Program-made: the position numbers and the translations under genes
Shown here: one piece after another, positions 53,479 through 62,075 of the stretch
How the letters are laid out: every line of letters starts with the position of its first letter
Numbering within the stretch: position 1 is the stretch's first letter
The notes under the pieces: generated by a model
The model's input: the letters and a program-made list of their open reading frames with translations, nothing else
What the model was told of the DNA's origin: nothing
Database searches by the model: none
Origin: Spirochaetia bacterium
GTDB taxonomy: Bacteria > Spirochaetota > Spirochaetia > Treponematales > Treponemataceae
NCBI GenBank assembly: GCA_900767955.1
Contig: CAAGBC010000017.1
Location: 51,955 to 115,954, forward strand
Direction: 5' to 3'
Length of the DNA: 64,000 bases

Positions 53479-54468
53479 TTATGGAAGTGGAACAAAATCC
53501 AATATTCTAGAAATAATTTCATCTGAAGTAATGCCATCAGCGGCAGCTTCATAAGAAAGCACAATACGATGACGCAAAACTAATGGAGCAACAACTTTTA
53601 TATCTTCTGGTAAAACAAAGGAACGACCTGCAAGTAATGCTGTAACTTTTGCACATTGCAACATAGCAATTCCTGCACGAGGTGAAGCACCAAAAGTAAT
53701 GTATCTTGTAATATCATATTCTGAAGATTTTTTTTCTGACGGACGAGTTACTGAAATAATTTTTACAATATACTCGATAATTTTTTCATCACAAACAATT
53801 GCATCAACTAAGGATTTAAACTTTTTAATTGTTTTTGCATCTAAAATTTGATTTACAGTAACTTCCCCAGCTTTTCCCATTGTTTTTACAATTTGCATTT
53901 CTTCTTCTGCTGTTGGATAAGAAACTGTAAGCTTCATTAAAAATCTATCTAATTCCGCTTCTGGAAGATTATAAGTTCCTTCTTGTTCAATTGGGTTTTG
54001 AGTAGCAAGAACAAAAAATGGGTCAGGCAACTTGTAAGTTTCTTCACCAATTGTAACTTGGCGTTCTTCCATAGCTTCAAGCATTGCAGACTGAACTTTT
54101 GCTGGAGCACGGTTAATTTCATCAGCCAAAACTACATTAGAAAAAACAGGACCTTTTCTTACACTAAAAGAACCTTTTGCCTGTTCATAAATCAAAGTTC
54201 CAGAAACATCAGCAGGAAGCAAATCTGGAGTAAATTGAATACGCTTAAATTCCAAACCAGAAATTTCTGAAAATGTTTTTATAGCTAAAGTTTTAGCAAG
54301 TCCTGGAACACCTTCTAATAAAACGTGTCCGCCTGCAATAAAAGCAGTCATAATTCCGTCTATAACTTCATCTTGTCCAACCAAACGCTTCTTTGCTTCT
54401 TCACGACATTTATCAGCAATGATTCGACATTCTTCTAAATCTTTTTCATTTATTGTAGCTGTAGCCAT
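53479..54468 (-). CDS. moxR: MoxR-family AAA+ ATPase
   Basis: 329 residues from the ATG at 54468, which has AAGGAG 5 bases upstream (an in-frame TTG at 54489 is less likely). Walker A GVPGLAKT, Walker B VVLADEINRAPAKVQSALL-type segment, sensor 1 ATQNPIEQEGTYNLPEAELD and the arginine-rich GASPRA are present. MoxR proteins act as chaperones that load metal or partners into VWA proteins. It is the first gene of the operon 54468-47556. Confidence 0.92.
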   Translation of the reverse strand: MATATINEKDLEECRIIADKCREEAKKRLVGQDEVIDGIMTAFIAGGHVLLEGVPGLAKTLAIKTFSEISGLEFKRIQFTPDLLPADVSGTLIYEQAKGSFSVRKGPVFSNVVLADEINRAPAKVQSAMLEAMEERQVTIGEETYKLPDPFFVLATQNPIEQEGTYNLPEAELDRFLMKLTVSYPTAEEEMQIVKTMGKAGEVTVNQILDAKTIKKFKSLVDAIVCDEKIIEYIVKIISVTRPSEKKSSEYDITRYITFGASPRAGIAMLQCAKVTALLAGRSFVLPEDIKVVAPLVLRHRIVLSYEAAADGITSDEIISRILDFVPLP

Positions 54469-54533
54469 AATAGCTCCTTGTGTCTGCAATTAAATATGTT
54501 TTGTATATTTATGCAGAATATTACATTTTGTAA

Positions 54534-54562
54534 TTGATAATAAGTTTATATTTCAATATAAT
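54534..54562 (+). promoter_or_regulatory. Promoter of the aminotransferase gene
   Basis: TTGATA (54534-54539), 17 bases, TATAAT (54557-54562), 10 bases to the ATG at 54573. The predicted leader is about 3 or 4 bases long. Confidence 0.72.
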
Positions 54563-54572
54563 TCACTTTATC

Positions 54573-55871
54573 ATGTTAAACCCTTTAGCACAAGAATTAA
54601 ACGAATCTCTTATTGGTACTTCAGCAGAAAAACTTTTCTCTGATTTAGGTAAAAGAATTTATTTCCCACGCGGAATTATTTCTCAGGGTGCAGAAGCAAA
54701 AAAAGACGCTTACACTGCAAATGGAACAATTGGAATGACTGTAATTGACGGCAAACCTGCAATTTTACCATCAATGCAAAAATATGTTCCAGAATTAAAA
54801 TCTAGCGAAGTTGTTGCATATGCTCCAACAGCAGGTATTCCTGAACTTCGCAATGTATGGAAAGAAAAACTTATTCAGAAAAATCCATCATTAAAAAATA
54901 AAAACTTTTCATTGCCAGTAGTAGTTCCAGGCCTTACTGCGGGGCTTTCTTACATAATGGATCTTTTTATTGGCGAAGACAAACCTATGTTAGCTCCAAG
55001 TCCTTCTTGGGATAATTATGTTTTAATTGCAGAAGCTCGTCGTGGCGCAGAATACCATCAGTTCGATATGTTCAACAATGGAAAATTCGACATAGCTGCA
55101 ACTGAAAAAGCAATTAAAGATGAAGCTAAAAAATACGGTTCTGTAAGATTAATTTTGAATTTCCCACAGAATCCATCTGGATATAGTCCAACAAAAGATG
55201 AAGTAAAAGAATTATGCAGAATTCTTAAAGAAACTGCAGAAACAGGTGCTTACATCTTAGTTATCAGCGATGATGCATATTTTGGATTAAATTACGAAGA
55301 TAACATCGAAGAAGAATCTTTATTTGCACACATTGCAGATTTACATGAAAATATTCTTGCTGTAAAAGCAGATGGCCCTACAAAAGAAGATTTTGCATGG
55401 GGACTTCGTTGTGGATTTTTAACATTTGGTTGTAAAAATTACACAGAAGCACAATATGAAGGACTTGTAAAAAAAGTAATGGGTGTAATTCGTTCATCAG
55501 TTTCTTGTAGCTCAACACCTTCACAAACTTTAGTTCTTCACGCTTTTGAAGATAAAAACAACGATGCTGAAAAATTAGCATTCCGCAAAATACTTGAAAA
55601 ACGATATCGCCTTGTAAGAAATTTTGTTGATACTCATAAATCAGACGCAATCGAAGCAATGCCTTTCAACTCTGGATATTTTATGAGTTTCAAAATGAAC
55701 GGAATAAACGCTGAACAGTTAAGAAAAAAACTTCTTGCTGAAAAAGGAATTGGAACAATTTCTATTGATGACAACACTTTAAGAGTTGCATTCAGTAGTA
55801 TAGAAGAAAACCTTATTGAAAAAGTTTATTCTGACATTTACCAAGTTGCAGAGGAATTAAAGCGTGCATAA
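54573..55871 (+). CDS. Class I/II PLP-dependent aminotransferase
   Basis: 432 residues from the ATG at 54573; an upstream start at 54534 would lie on the -35 box. Fold-type I features: GLTAGLSYI, NFPQNPSGYSPT, ISDDAYFGL and a candidate PLP lysine in KADGPTKEDFAWGLR. It is closest in pattern to the tyrosine or aromatic aminotransferase-like group, but the substrate is not clear. It overlaps the next gene by 8 bases. Confidence 0.85.
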   Translation: MLNPLAQELNESLIGTSAEKLFSDLGKRIYFPRGIISQGAEAKKDAYTANGTIGMTVIDGKPAILPSMQKYVPELKSSEVVAYAPTAGIPELRNVWKEKLIQKNPSLKNKNFSLPVVVPGLTAGLSYIMDLFIGEDKPMLAPSPSWDNYVLIAEARRGAEYHQFDMFNNGKFDIAATEKAIKDEAKKYGSVRLILNFPQNPSGYSPTKDEVKELCRILKETAETGAYILVISDDAYFGLNYEDNIEEESLFAHIADLHENILAVKADGPTKEDFAWGLRCGFLTFGCKNYTEAQYEGLVKKVMGVIRSSVSCSSTPSQTLVLHAFEDKNNDAEKLAFRKILEKRYRLVRNFVDTHKSDAIEAMPFNSGYFMSFKMNGINAEQLRKKLLAEKGIGTISIDDNTLRVAFSSIEENLIEKVYSDIYQVAEELKRA

Positions 55872-57138
55872 AAAAAAGAATTCACTAAAACTCGTTCACA
55901 TTATTTTTTCAATTTTTTTAGTTACAATTTTTAGTAGTTGTTCCAAAAAAGATAATCGAATTGTAATATGGACAAGTAGCAGTGAATTTGCACCTTATAT
56001 TGAACTATTCAATAGCCAGCATAAAACAAAAGCTGTATTAGTTTACAAAGATAATACAGCTGATGCTTTACCTCCTGCCAATGATGAACTAAAACCTGAT
56101 ATTGTTCTTGGTTCATACTTACGAAACAACAAAACAAAAAAATATTTTGATTCTATTGATTATTTGTTTGATAGACAAATTATTTCAACAGATGATTTTT
56201 ATCCTGCCTTAAGAAAAGCTGGAGAAATTTCCCACAAACAATATTTACTTCCTGTAAGTTTCAATCTTCCACTAGTGTTATTTTCATTAGAAAACAAAGA
56301 TTTTGTAAAAAATGATTATACAATTTCACTAGAACAAATAAAAACTACAGGAACCGACTTTATCAAGAAAAACAAAAAAGGTAATTTCACAAGAATCGGT
56401 TTTGCTCCACAGAGTAATAAAGATTTTTTATACACAACAACACGATTATTCGATACAAAATTTAAGCAGTATAAAACAAACGATTTTACTTACAATAAAC
56501 AAGCATTAGAAAATGCAATTAAATATATTACCGAATGGATAAAAACTGAACACGGTTCTATTCAAACAGAAAGTGATTTTGTTTATAAATATCTTTCATT
56601 AGTAGACAGCAAAAAAGTTTTTTCAGGAAGAACTTTATATACATACACAACAAGTAATAAATTATTCCAGTTACCATCTGACCAACTTGCAAAAATGGAT
56701 TTTAGATGGATTAAAAACAATGAACAAATCCCCGTTGAAGATTCTATGACAATGATGGGAATTTCTAAATGGGCAACAAATTATGCTGGAGCTGTTGAAT
56801 TTATAGAATGGTTCTACAGTACAGCAACACAAAAAACAATACTTGAACAAAAAAGTAATTTTCAGCCAAACACAATTGAATTTGGAATCGTTGGTGGATT
56901 TTCTGCAGTAAAAGAAGTTAATGAAAAAATCCTTCCAACTTTTTATACAAAATTACTTTCTAATATTCCATCTCACGAAGCATTTTATGTTTCTGAACCA
57001 AAATCTTCACATTGGGAAAAAATTAAAGACAAAGTAATTATTCCTTACATTCAAGATTCAATAAACATTCAAGAAGGTCAAACATTAAAATCTCTTGAAG
57101 AACGATATTCCGATTGGAAAAAACAAGGTCTTAATTAA
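55864..57138 (+). CDS. Extracellular solute-binding lipoprotein
   Basis: 424 residues from a GTG start at 55864, overlapping the aminotransferase stop. Lipoprotein signal with lipobox IFSSC (Cys26). The mature part (RIVIWTSSSEFAPYIELFNS) is typical of family 1 (sugar-type) binding proteins. No permease or ATPase gene is adjacent, so its transporter partner is elsewhere or it only senses ligand. Confidence 0.8.
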   Translation: MHKKKNSLKLVHIIFSIFLVTIFSSCSKKDNRIVIWTSSSEFAPYIELFNSQHKTKAVLVYKDNTADALPPANDELKPDIVLGSYLRNNKTKKYFDSIDYLFDRQIISTDDFYPALRKAGEISHKQYLLPVSFNLPLVLFSLENKDFVKNDYTISLEQIKTTGTDFIKKNKKGNFTRIGFAPQSNKDFLYTTTRLFDTKFKQYKTNDFTYNKQALENAIKYITEWIKTEHGSIQTESDFVYKYLSLVDSKKVFSGRTLYTYTTSNKLFQLPSDQLAKMDFRWIKNNEQIPVEDSMTMMGISKWATNYAGAVEFIEWFYSTATQKTILEQKSNFQPNTIEFGIVGGFSAVKEVNEKILPTFYTKLLSNIPSHEAFYVSEPKSSHWEKIKDKVIIPYIQDSINIQEGQTLKSLEERYSDWKKQGLN

Positions 57139-57221
57139 TCTAATAAAATTCTAAACTTTCTCACTTTTATTCCGAAAAATACAATAGAAGAATTTTCTAT
57201 ATAATAGTATCGAGGTAAAAG

Positions 57222-57593
57222 ATGGTTAGTTTTAGTTCTGCATACACAAGTGTTTCCTCTACAGGAACTGCAAACAAATTATATGTTCCAGTAAATAAAT
57301 CATCTTTAATTTATTCACACTTTGACCATGTTTCTGGTGTTGCCGTAAAAAAAGGTCAACAAGGCGTATCAATTTCCAAAATCAAAATTCTGAACACATT
57401 AATTGATAATCTTTCTTCTATTAAATCAGGAAAAAGACAAACAATTTCAGCTGCAACAGAAGAACAAATTGATTCATTAATTAACAACTATCAAACACAA
57501 ATTAAACAAGCTGTAAAAGCAGCAGAAACAACTCCATATATGTTAGCAGGTGCAAGACCAGAAGTTGGTTCATTATTTAGCATTAATGCATAA
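57222..57593 (+). CDS. Small protein of unknown function
   Basis: 123 residues, soluble, rich in Ser, Thr and Lys, with a helical segment in the second half (about 50-105, KIKILNTLIDNLSSIKSG and EEQIDSLINNYQTQIKQA). No signal peptide and no motif I recognise. The start has GAGG 6 bases upstream, and TATAAT (about 57200) is a likely -10. It precedes the alarmone synthetase gene by 43 bases. Confidence 0.6.
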   Translation: MVSFSSAYTSVSSTGTANKLYVPVNKSSLIYSHFDHVSGVAVKKGQQGVSISKIKILNTLIDNLSSIKSGKRQTISAATEEQIDSLINNYQTQIKQAVKAAETTPYMLAGARPEVGSLFSINA

Positions 57594-57636
57594 AAATATT
57601 TTCCTTTGTTAATTTTATTATTACATTTTAATTAAT

Positions 57637-58377
57637 ATGATTAACAAAAATTCAAATAAATTAAATAAAAAAAGTTTTAAGCCTAATAATCAAACTATTA
57701 TTAATTATAAAAATCCTGCTACAAAATCTTTTCCACAAACAATAGCTTCAGAAAACAACGAAGATTTTTACGAAATGACATTTAAATTTCAAAAAATAAT
57801 GATGATATACGAAAGTGCTATCAAAATGATAGAAACAAAACTTGAAGTATTAAGCAAGGAATACAAAATTACGGGGCAACGCAATCCCATTGATTCAGTT
57901 CGTTCAAGAATTAAAACGCCAGTAAGCATTGCAAATAAATTAGAAAAGCGTAACCTCCCAATATCATTTAGTTCCATGACCGAAAATCTTTGTGATATTG
58001 CAGGAATAAGAGTAATTTGCCCTTACATTTCTGATATTTATTTAGCAAAAGATATTTTATTAAAACAACCTGATATAAAATTAATAAGCGAAAAAGATTA
58101 CATTCAAAATCCAAAGGAATCAGGATACAGAAGTCTGCATATTGTAGTTGAAGTTCCTGTGTATTTGTCAAATACAGAACACAATGTCAAAGTTGAAATT
58201 CAACTAAGAACAATTGCTATGGACTTTTGGGCAAGTTTAGAGCATGAACTTAGATACAAAACTTCTTGTGTTGTACCAGAAAGCATAAAAAAAGAATTAT
58301 TCCGCTGTGCAGAAACAATTGCAATAACTGACCGCCAAATGGAACAAATTGCAATGGAACTTCAAACTATAAATTAA
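57637..58377 (+). CDS. Small alarmone synthetase (RelA/SpoT-type)
   Basis: 246 residues, a synthetase domain without a hydrolase or regulatory part. Key segments: SRIKTPVSIANKLEKR, LCDIAGIRVIC, ESGYRSLHIVVEVPV and VEIQLRTIAMDFWASLEHEL. It transfers pyrophosphate from ATP to GDP or GTP to make (p)ppGpp. An N-terminal basic extension of about 50 residues precedes the domain. The start has no clear ribosome binding site. Confidence 0.9.
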   Translation: MINKNSNKLNKKSFKPNNQTIINYKNPATKSFPQTIASENNEDFYEMTFKFQKIMMIYESAIKMIETKLEVLSKEYKITGQRNPIDSVRSRIKTPVSIANKLEKRNLPISFSSMTENLCDIAGIRVICPYISDIYLAKDILLKQPDIKLISEKDYIQNPKESGYRSLHIVVEVPVYLSNTEHNVKVEIQLRTIAMDFWASLEHELRYKTSCVVPESIKKELFRCAETIAITDRQMEQIAMELQTIN

Positions 58378-58501
58378 TTTTACAACCGATTTTATTCTTA
58401 AGTGACTAAAAATACGCTTTTCACACAAAACAAATAGTGATAGAATGTTAAAATCTTTCACATAATATAGAAAGATAATCACTATTTTAAGGACTTTTTG
58501 T

Positions 58502-59824
58502 ATGAAAAATTGTCAGAACAAATGGATTAGAGCTGCAATTCCAGCTTTGCTTCTCCATTGTAGTATTGGAACAGTTTATTGTTGGTCAATTTTTAGCCAA
58601 GAAATTGCGGATTACATTGGATTTTCTAAAGGTGCAACAGAATGGGCTTTTAGTTTCGCAATTTTCTTCTTAGGAATGTCAGCTGCATTTTTAGGAAATG
58701 TTGTTGAAAAAAACATTCATAAATCTTCATTAATAGCAACTATCTGTTTCTCTCTTGGAATGGCAGGAACAGGATTTTTTATTTATTATGGTGGACTTCA
58801 CCAAGGAAGCATTCTTGCTTTAGTTGGTATTTATATCTGTTATGGATTTATCATGGGTATTGGTCTTGGAACTGGTTATTTATCTCCTGTAAAGACATTG
58901 ATGTTGTGGTTCAAAGACAGAAAAGGTCTTGCAACAGGTTTAGCAGTTGCAGGTTTTGGTGCAGCAAAAGCAATCGCAAGTCCAATTATGCAGTCATTAC
59001 TTGCAAATTTAGGCGAAGGTGGAATATTCAAAATGTTCTACATTCTTGCAGCAGTTTATTTTGTTATGATGTTTGTAGGACACCTATTATTAGCAAAACC
59101 TGCAGATTGGGTTGAACCACAAACAAAAGATAAATCACAAGGAATTCTTGCAACATTAAAAGCAAAACCATTAGCAAACTACATTGGTATTTGGATTATG
59201 TTCTACATCAACATTACTTGTGGACTTGCTTTAATTTCACAAGAAAAAATGATTGTAAAATGTATCGGAATGGCAAGTTTCGTTGGAATTATTTCTACAA
59301 TTTCTGCAATCTTTAATGCAGGTGGCCGTTTAGGATTTTCTGCATGGGCTGACAAATTAAAAGATAGAAACACAATTTATAAATTAATTTTTATTCTTTC
59401 TATCGCATTTACAGCACTTGTATTAGCAACAAACGGAATCAAAGGCGGAAGCCAAAATATTCTTCTTGCTATATTAGTATTAGTTTTAATCTTCTTTGTA
59501 AACGCAGGTTACGGTGGAGGATTCTCTAACGTTCCAACATTGCTTTCTGACCATTACGGAATGGGAAGCATTAGTGCAATCCACGGAATTACACTTTCAG
59601 CATGGGCTTTTGCAGGTTTATCAGGAAATCAAATGGCATCATTTATTGTAAATAAATTTGGAAAAGTAGAAACAATTGAACATGTATTATCTGACGGAAC
59701 TGTTGAATTAATCAAAGTAAATCCAACAGGTTATCAATATGTTCTTTATGCAACAATAGTATTATATGCTGTTGCATTGCTTATTTCTCTTGTAATGGTA
59801 AAACCAACAAAAAAAGAAGCGTAA
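58502..59824 (+). CDS. OxlT-like major facilitator transporter
   Basis: 440 residues with about 12 membrane segments. The start (IPALLLHCSIGTVYCWSIFS) and the LGTGYLSPVKTLMLWFKDRKG loop are typical of the oxalate/formate antiporter group of MFS carriers. The substrate is not certain; small carboxylates are likely. A TTTTAAGGA binding site precedes the ATG. The gene is closed by a terminator. Confidence 0.85.
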   Translation: MKNCQNKWIRAAIPALLLHCSIGTVYCWSIFSQEIADYIGFSKGATEWAFSFAIFFLGMSAAFLGNVVEKNIHKSSLIATICFSLGMAGTGFFIYYGGLHQGSILALVGIYICYGFIMGIGLGTGYLSPVKTLMLWFKDRKGLATGLAVAGFGAAKAIASPIMQSLLANLGEGGIFKMFYILAAVYFVMMFVGHLLLAKPADWVEPQTKDKSQGILATLKAKPLANYIGIWIMFYINITCGLALISQEKMIVKCIGMASFVGIISTISAIFNAGGRLGFSAWADKLKDRNTIYKLIFILSIAFTALVLATNGIKGGSQNILLAILVLVLIFFVNAGYGGGFSNVPTLLSDHYGMGSISAIHGITLSAWAFAGLSGNQMASFIVNKFGKVETIEHVLSDGTVELIKVNPTGYQYVLYATIVLYAVALLISLVMVKPTKKEA

Positions 59825-59838
59825 TACATAAACTATAA

Positions 59839-59867
59839 AAAAAAGCTGCCACTCGGCAGCTTTTTTC
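59839..59867. terminator. Bidirectional terminator
   Basis: AAAAAAGCTGCC (59839-59850), loop ACTC, GGCAGCTTTTTT (59855-59866): a perfect 12-bp stem serving two convergent genes. Confidence 0.95.
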
Positions 59868-59868
59868 A

Positions 59869-60090
59869 TTAATAACCAGGACGAATAAAAACTTCTTTAT
59901 TTTCTGGGTCAGTAATATTCTTATAGACTTTTTCAGTCCATTCATCTTGAGGAACATCTTGAATACTTACAGAAAAATGTTCTTCTCCACGATTTAATTC
60001 TTGAGAAGCAGCTTTTAATACTGCTTTTGCAAGTTTCATTTTTGTTTCATCGTCCCTACCTGGATACATTTGAATTGTAATATGTGGCAT
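59869..60090 (-). CDS. 4-oxalocrotonate tautomerase-family protein
   Basis: 73 residues from the ATG at 60090. This start is required because the catalytic proline must follow the methionine (MPHITIQMYPGRDDE), and AAGGAGG lies 10 bases upstream; an in-frame GTG at 60099 would block the proline. It resembles PptA-type tautomerases. The substrate is unknown. A TG-extended TATACT lies further upstream (about 60158). Confidence 0.85.
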   Translation of the reverse strand: MPHITIQMYPGRDDETKMKLAKAVLKAASQELNRGEEHFSVSIQDVPQDEWTEKVYKNITDPENKEVFIRPGY

Positions 60091-60204
60091 TTTTATCACG
60101 CCTCCTTAAGGTCATAAAAGTTGATAAAGAAATATCATTTCTTATAAAAAGTATAACACGATTTATAAAAGATTTCTGTAGTTTATTAATTTTTGGCACA
60201 CCAA

Positions 60205-60681
60205 TCAGAATCTTTTGCCGTAATTACTAAAATCAAAGTCATCACACAATTTTACAGAAATTGGAACATGACAAGTTCCAAAAATCAGTGCAAAAATAGA
60301 CAGTATAAAATAACGACTTAAAAGCCCACTGAACAAAAACACAAAAGACGGAAGAAGAGAAAGAGCAACTGCTCTGAACAAATTATTTTTCTTAAACCAA
60401 AAAATCCAAATAATCAAATACACAAAAACAAGGATAAAATCTACACTAAGATAAACTAAAAATAAATTCATAGAAAAAAATCCAACCCAAATTCCTGGAA
60501 TCTTAAAAATCATACAGATAAAACAACCGTAACGGCCAATTTGTTCAAAGACTTCAAAGATTTTCCAAATTTTAGTTTGAGGCAACTTCCTCAATTGCCC
60601 TTTGTATTTTATAGCATAAATGATATTTGGAATCATTATGAAAATCATAAGAATTAAACCAATTAAATTTACATAAGACAT
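60205..60681 (-). CDS. Small integral membrane protein of unknown function
   Basis: 158 residues from the ATG at 60681, with AGGAG (60693-60689) 7 bases upstream; a start at 60705 would lie inside the repeated leader. Four or five membrane helices, with aromatic-rich segments (LVYLSVDFILVFVYLIIWIF). No motif recognised. Its leader is the tandem structured element, the most striking non-coding feature here. Confidence 0.7.
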   Translation of the reverse strand: MSYVNLIGLILMIFIMIPNIIYAIKYKGQLRKLPQTKIWKIFEVFEQIGRYGCFICMIFKIPGIWVGFFSMNLFLVYLSVDFILVFVYLIIWIFWFKKNNLFRAVALSLLPSFVFLFSGLLSRYFILSIFALIFGTCHVPISVKLCDDFDFSNYGKRF

Positions 60682-60685
60682 TTTA

Positions 60686-60996
60686 CATCTCCTAAAAAAA
60701 ATCAATGAGGAAATACCAATTTTCGATTTGATTTTTTACGCTGTTTTGTAATGTAATGAAAAACAGCAGTTGATAAAAAAGTTTGCAACGCAAACTTTAA
60801 GATAAAAACTTTCACGACATTTTAGTGGAAGTTTTTATCCCATCTCCTATAAAAAATCAATGAGGAAATATCAATTTCCGATTTGATTTTTTACGCTGTT
60901 TTGCAACAAAGTGAAAAACAGCAGTTGATAAAAAAAGTTTGCAACACAAACTTTAAGATAAAAACTTTCACGACATTTTAGTGGAAGTTTTTATCC
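60686..60996 (-). promoter_or_regulatory. Tandem structured leader elements, copies B1 and B2
   Basis: Two consecutive units of 155 and 156 bases (B1 60686-60840, B2 60841-60996), about 92% identical. Each has, on the minus strand: AGGAG, P1 (GGATAAAAACTTCCAC with GTGAAAGTTTTTATC), P2 (GTTTGC-GTT-GCAAAC; B2 has GTTTGT-GTT-GCAAAC), P3 (CTGCTGTTTT with AAAACAGC) and P4 (AATCAA with TTGATT, then a T-run). The whole gap 60682-61026 is taken up by them. No ORF is present. Confidence 0.7.
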
Positions 60997-61026
60997 ACCT
61001 CCTTACCAATTATTTTTCCACAATTT

Positions 61027-61668
61027 TTACAAATTATTTTTATCTAAAATCCCTTTAAAAAACTGCGAAAATCCTACTTCTATTGTTTTTTTATCAACAG
61101 CAAGATTTTGCTCTAAATCCTGAAAATATTTTCCCGATTCAATTTGAACAGAAAGCGCGTCCAACGGAAATCCTGAAACAATTTTTGAATGAGGTCTACT
61201 CACCAAATAAAATGGCTCAATTTCCAACGACGAATCCATACTAGAAAAAATTTCATTTTCCGAAAGCACAAGACAAATGGCATTTTTATATTTTGCTGTA
61301 AGACGACCACCGTAACTTGCCGCAAGAGTTCCGTAATATTCAATCATTTCAGAATCAGAAAGCTCTTTTCCACCAACTCGTCGAACATGAGTGCCAGGCT
61401 GCTGATTTTCCGCAACTTCCTCAAAGTACAAACCACTATCGCAAGAAAAAACTGGAATCCCAAAAGTTTTGTAATATGCCATGGCTTTGATTTTTGCATT
61501 TTCCAAAGGATTTGACCCACTTTCATCGATTTCTGGCAATTTTATATCGCAAAATTCCGGTCGCCCCATAATTTCCTTTAACCCAATTATATCAATTCCC
61601 AAAAAACCTGTAATGCGCCTCATTGATTCAAGTTTTGCATTGTTAGTTGTTCCGTAAAGAAATTCCAT
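61027..61668 (-). CDS. Ham1/RdgB-family nucleotide pyrophosphatase
   Basis: 213 residues (216 if started at 61677). The Ham1 pattern is visible: YGTTNNAKLESM at the start, ENAKIKAMAYYKTFGIPVF, CDSGLYFEEV and PGTHVRRVGG. It hydrolyses inosine and xanthosine triphosphates and keeps them out of DNA. Sequence in the C-terminal third is diverged from typical RdgB, so the substrate may differ. Confidence 0.78.
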   Translation of the reverse strand: MEFLYGTTNNAKLESMRRITGFLGIDIIGLKEIMGRPEFCDIKLPEIDESGSNPLENAKIKAMAYYKTFGIPVFSCDSGLYFEEVAENQQPGTHVRRVGGKELSDSEMIEYYGTLAASYGGRLTAKYKNAICLVLSENEIFSSMDSSLEIEPFYLVSRPHSKIVSGFPLDALSVQIESGKYFQDLEQNLAVDKKTIEVGFSQFFKGILDKNNL

Positions 61669-61713
61669 AAAAATCATTTTAACACATATTAATTTTTTTT
61701 ATAACACTTTTAT

Positions 61714-61975
61714 GGGCGTGCCGGGAAATGATAACTACTTCGTATTTATCATTTCCCGTCGGGTGCTTGCTATAAGTCCTCGCTGTGCTGTGGTCTTTCC
61801 GCAACGCCCCCTCACGCAAAAAGCGGTGCAAAGCTTGAACACTTTACTTGTGGGAATCCGCTGGTAGCCCCGATTGGATGGGCTGCGGAGCAGTTGCTAG
61901 ATGGGAGCGAGAACGAAGTGAAGCTACCAGCTAGTAATGAGCGAATAGCGGAACCCAGGAAAGCGGGAATAGCTT
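61714..61975. repeat. GC-rich palindromic repeat island before glnA
   Basis: In the 407-base gap 61669-62075 I see no gene. GGGAAATGATAA (61723-61734) pairs perfectly with TTATCATTTCCC (61746-61757); GGGCGT (61714) pairs with ACGCCC (61804). 61822-61863 (AGCGGTGCAAAGCT to AATCCGCTG) is shared in inverted orientation with 25542-25583. The base composition is far from the gene background, which suggests a transposed repeat rather than an RNA gene. Confidence 0.7.
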
Positions 61976-62008
61976 CTAAAAAAAATATATGTGCAAGTTT
62001 TTTTTCTG

Positions 62009-62037
62009 TTGAATACAGTAAAATTTGTTTATATAAT
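62009..62037 (+). promoter_or_regulatory. Promoter of glnA
   Basis: TTGAAT (62009-62014), 17 bases, TATAAT (62032-62037). The leader is about 32 bases long and includes GGAGG at 62066-62070. Confidence 0.75.
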
Positions 62038-62075
62038 AGAAGAAAATTTATGTTGATTTTTGTTTGGAGGCTATT

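Noticed and set aside
60966..61003. Six-codon upstream ORF GTG-GAT-AAA-AAC-TTC-CAC-TAA at the start of leader elements
   Set aside because: It follows an AGGAG in copy B2 and is possible in copy A, but B1 and copy C do not keep the start or frame. The RNA stem is conserved, the peptide is not.
61669..62075. Glutamine riboswitch or integron attC site before glnA
   Set aside because: The palindromic island lies upstream of the predicted glnA promoter and so is not transcribed with it. No attC core pair (RYYYAAC/GTTRRRY) could be assigned.
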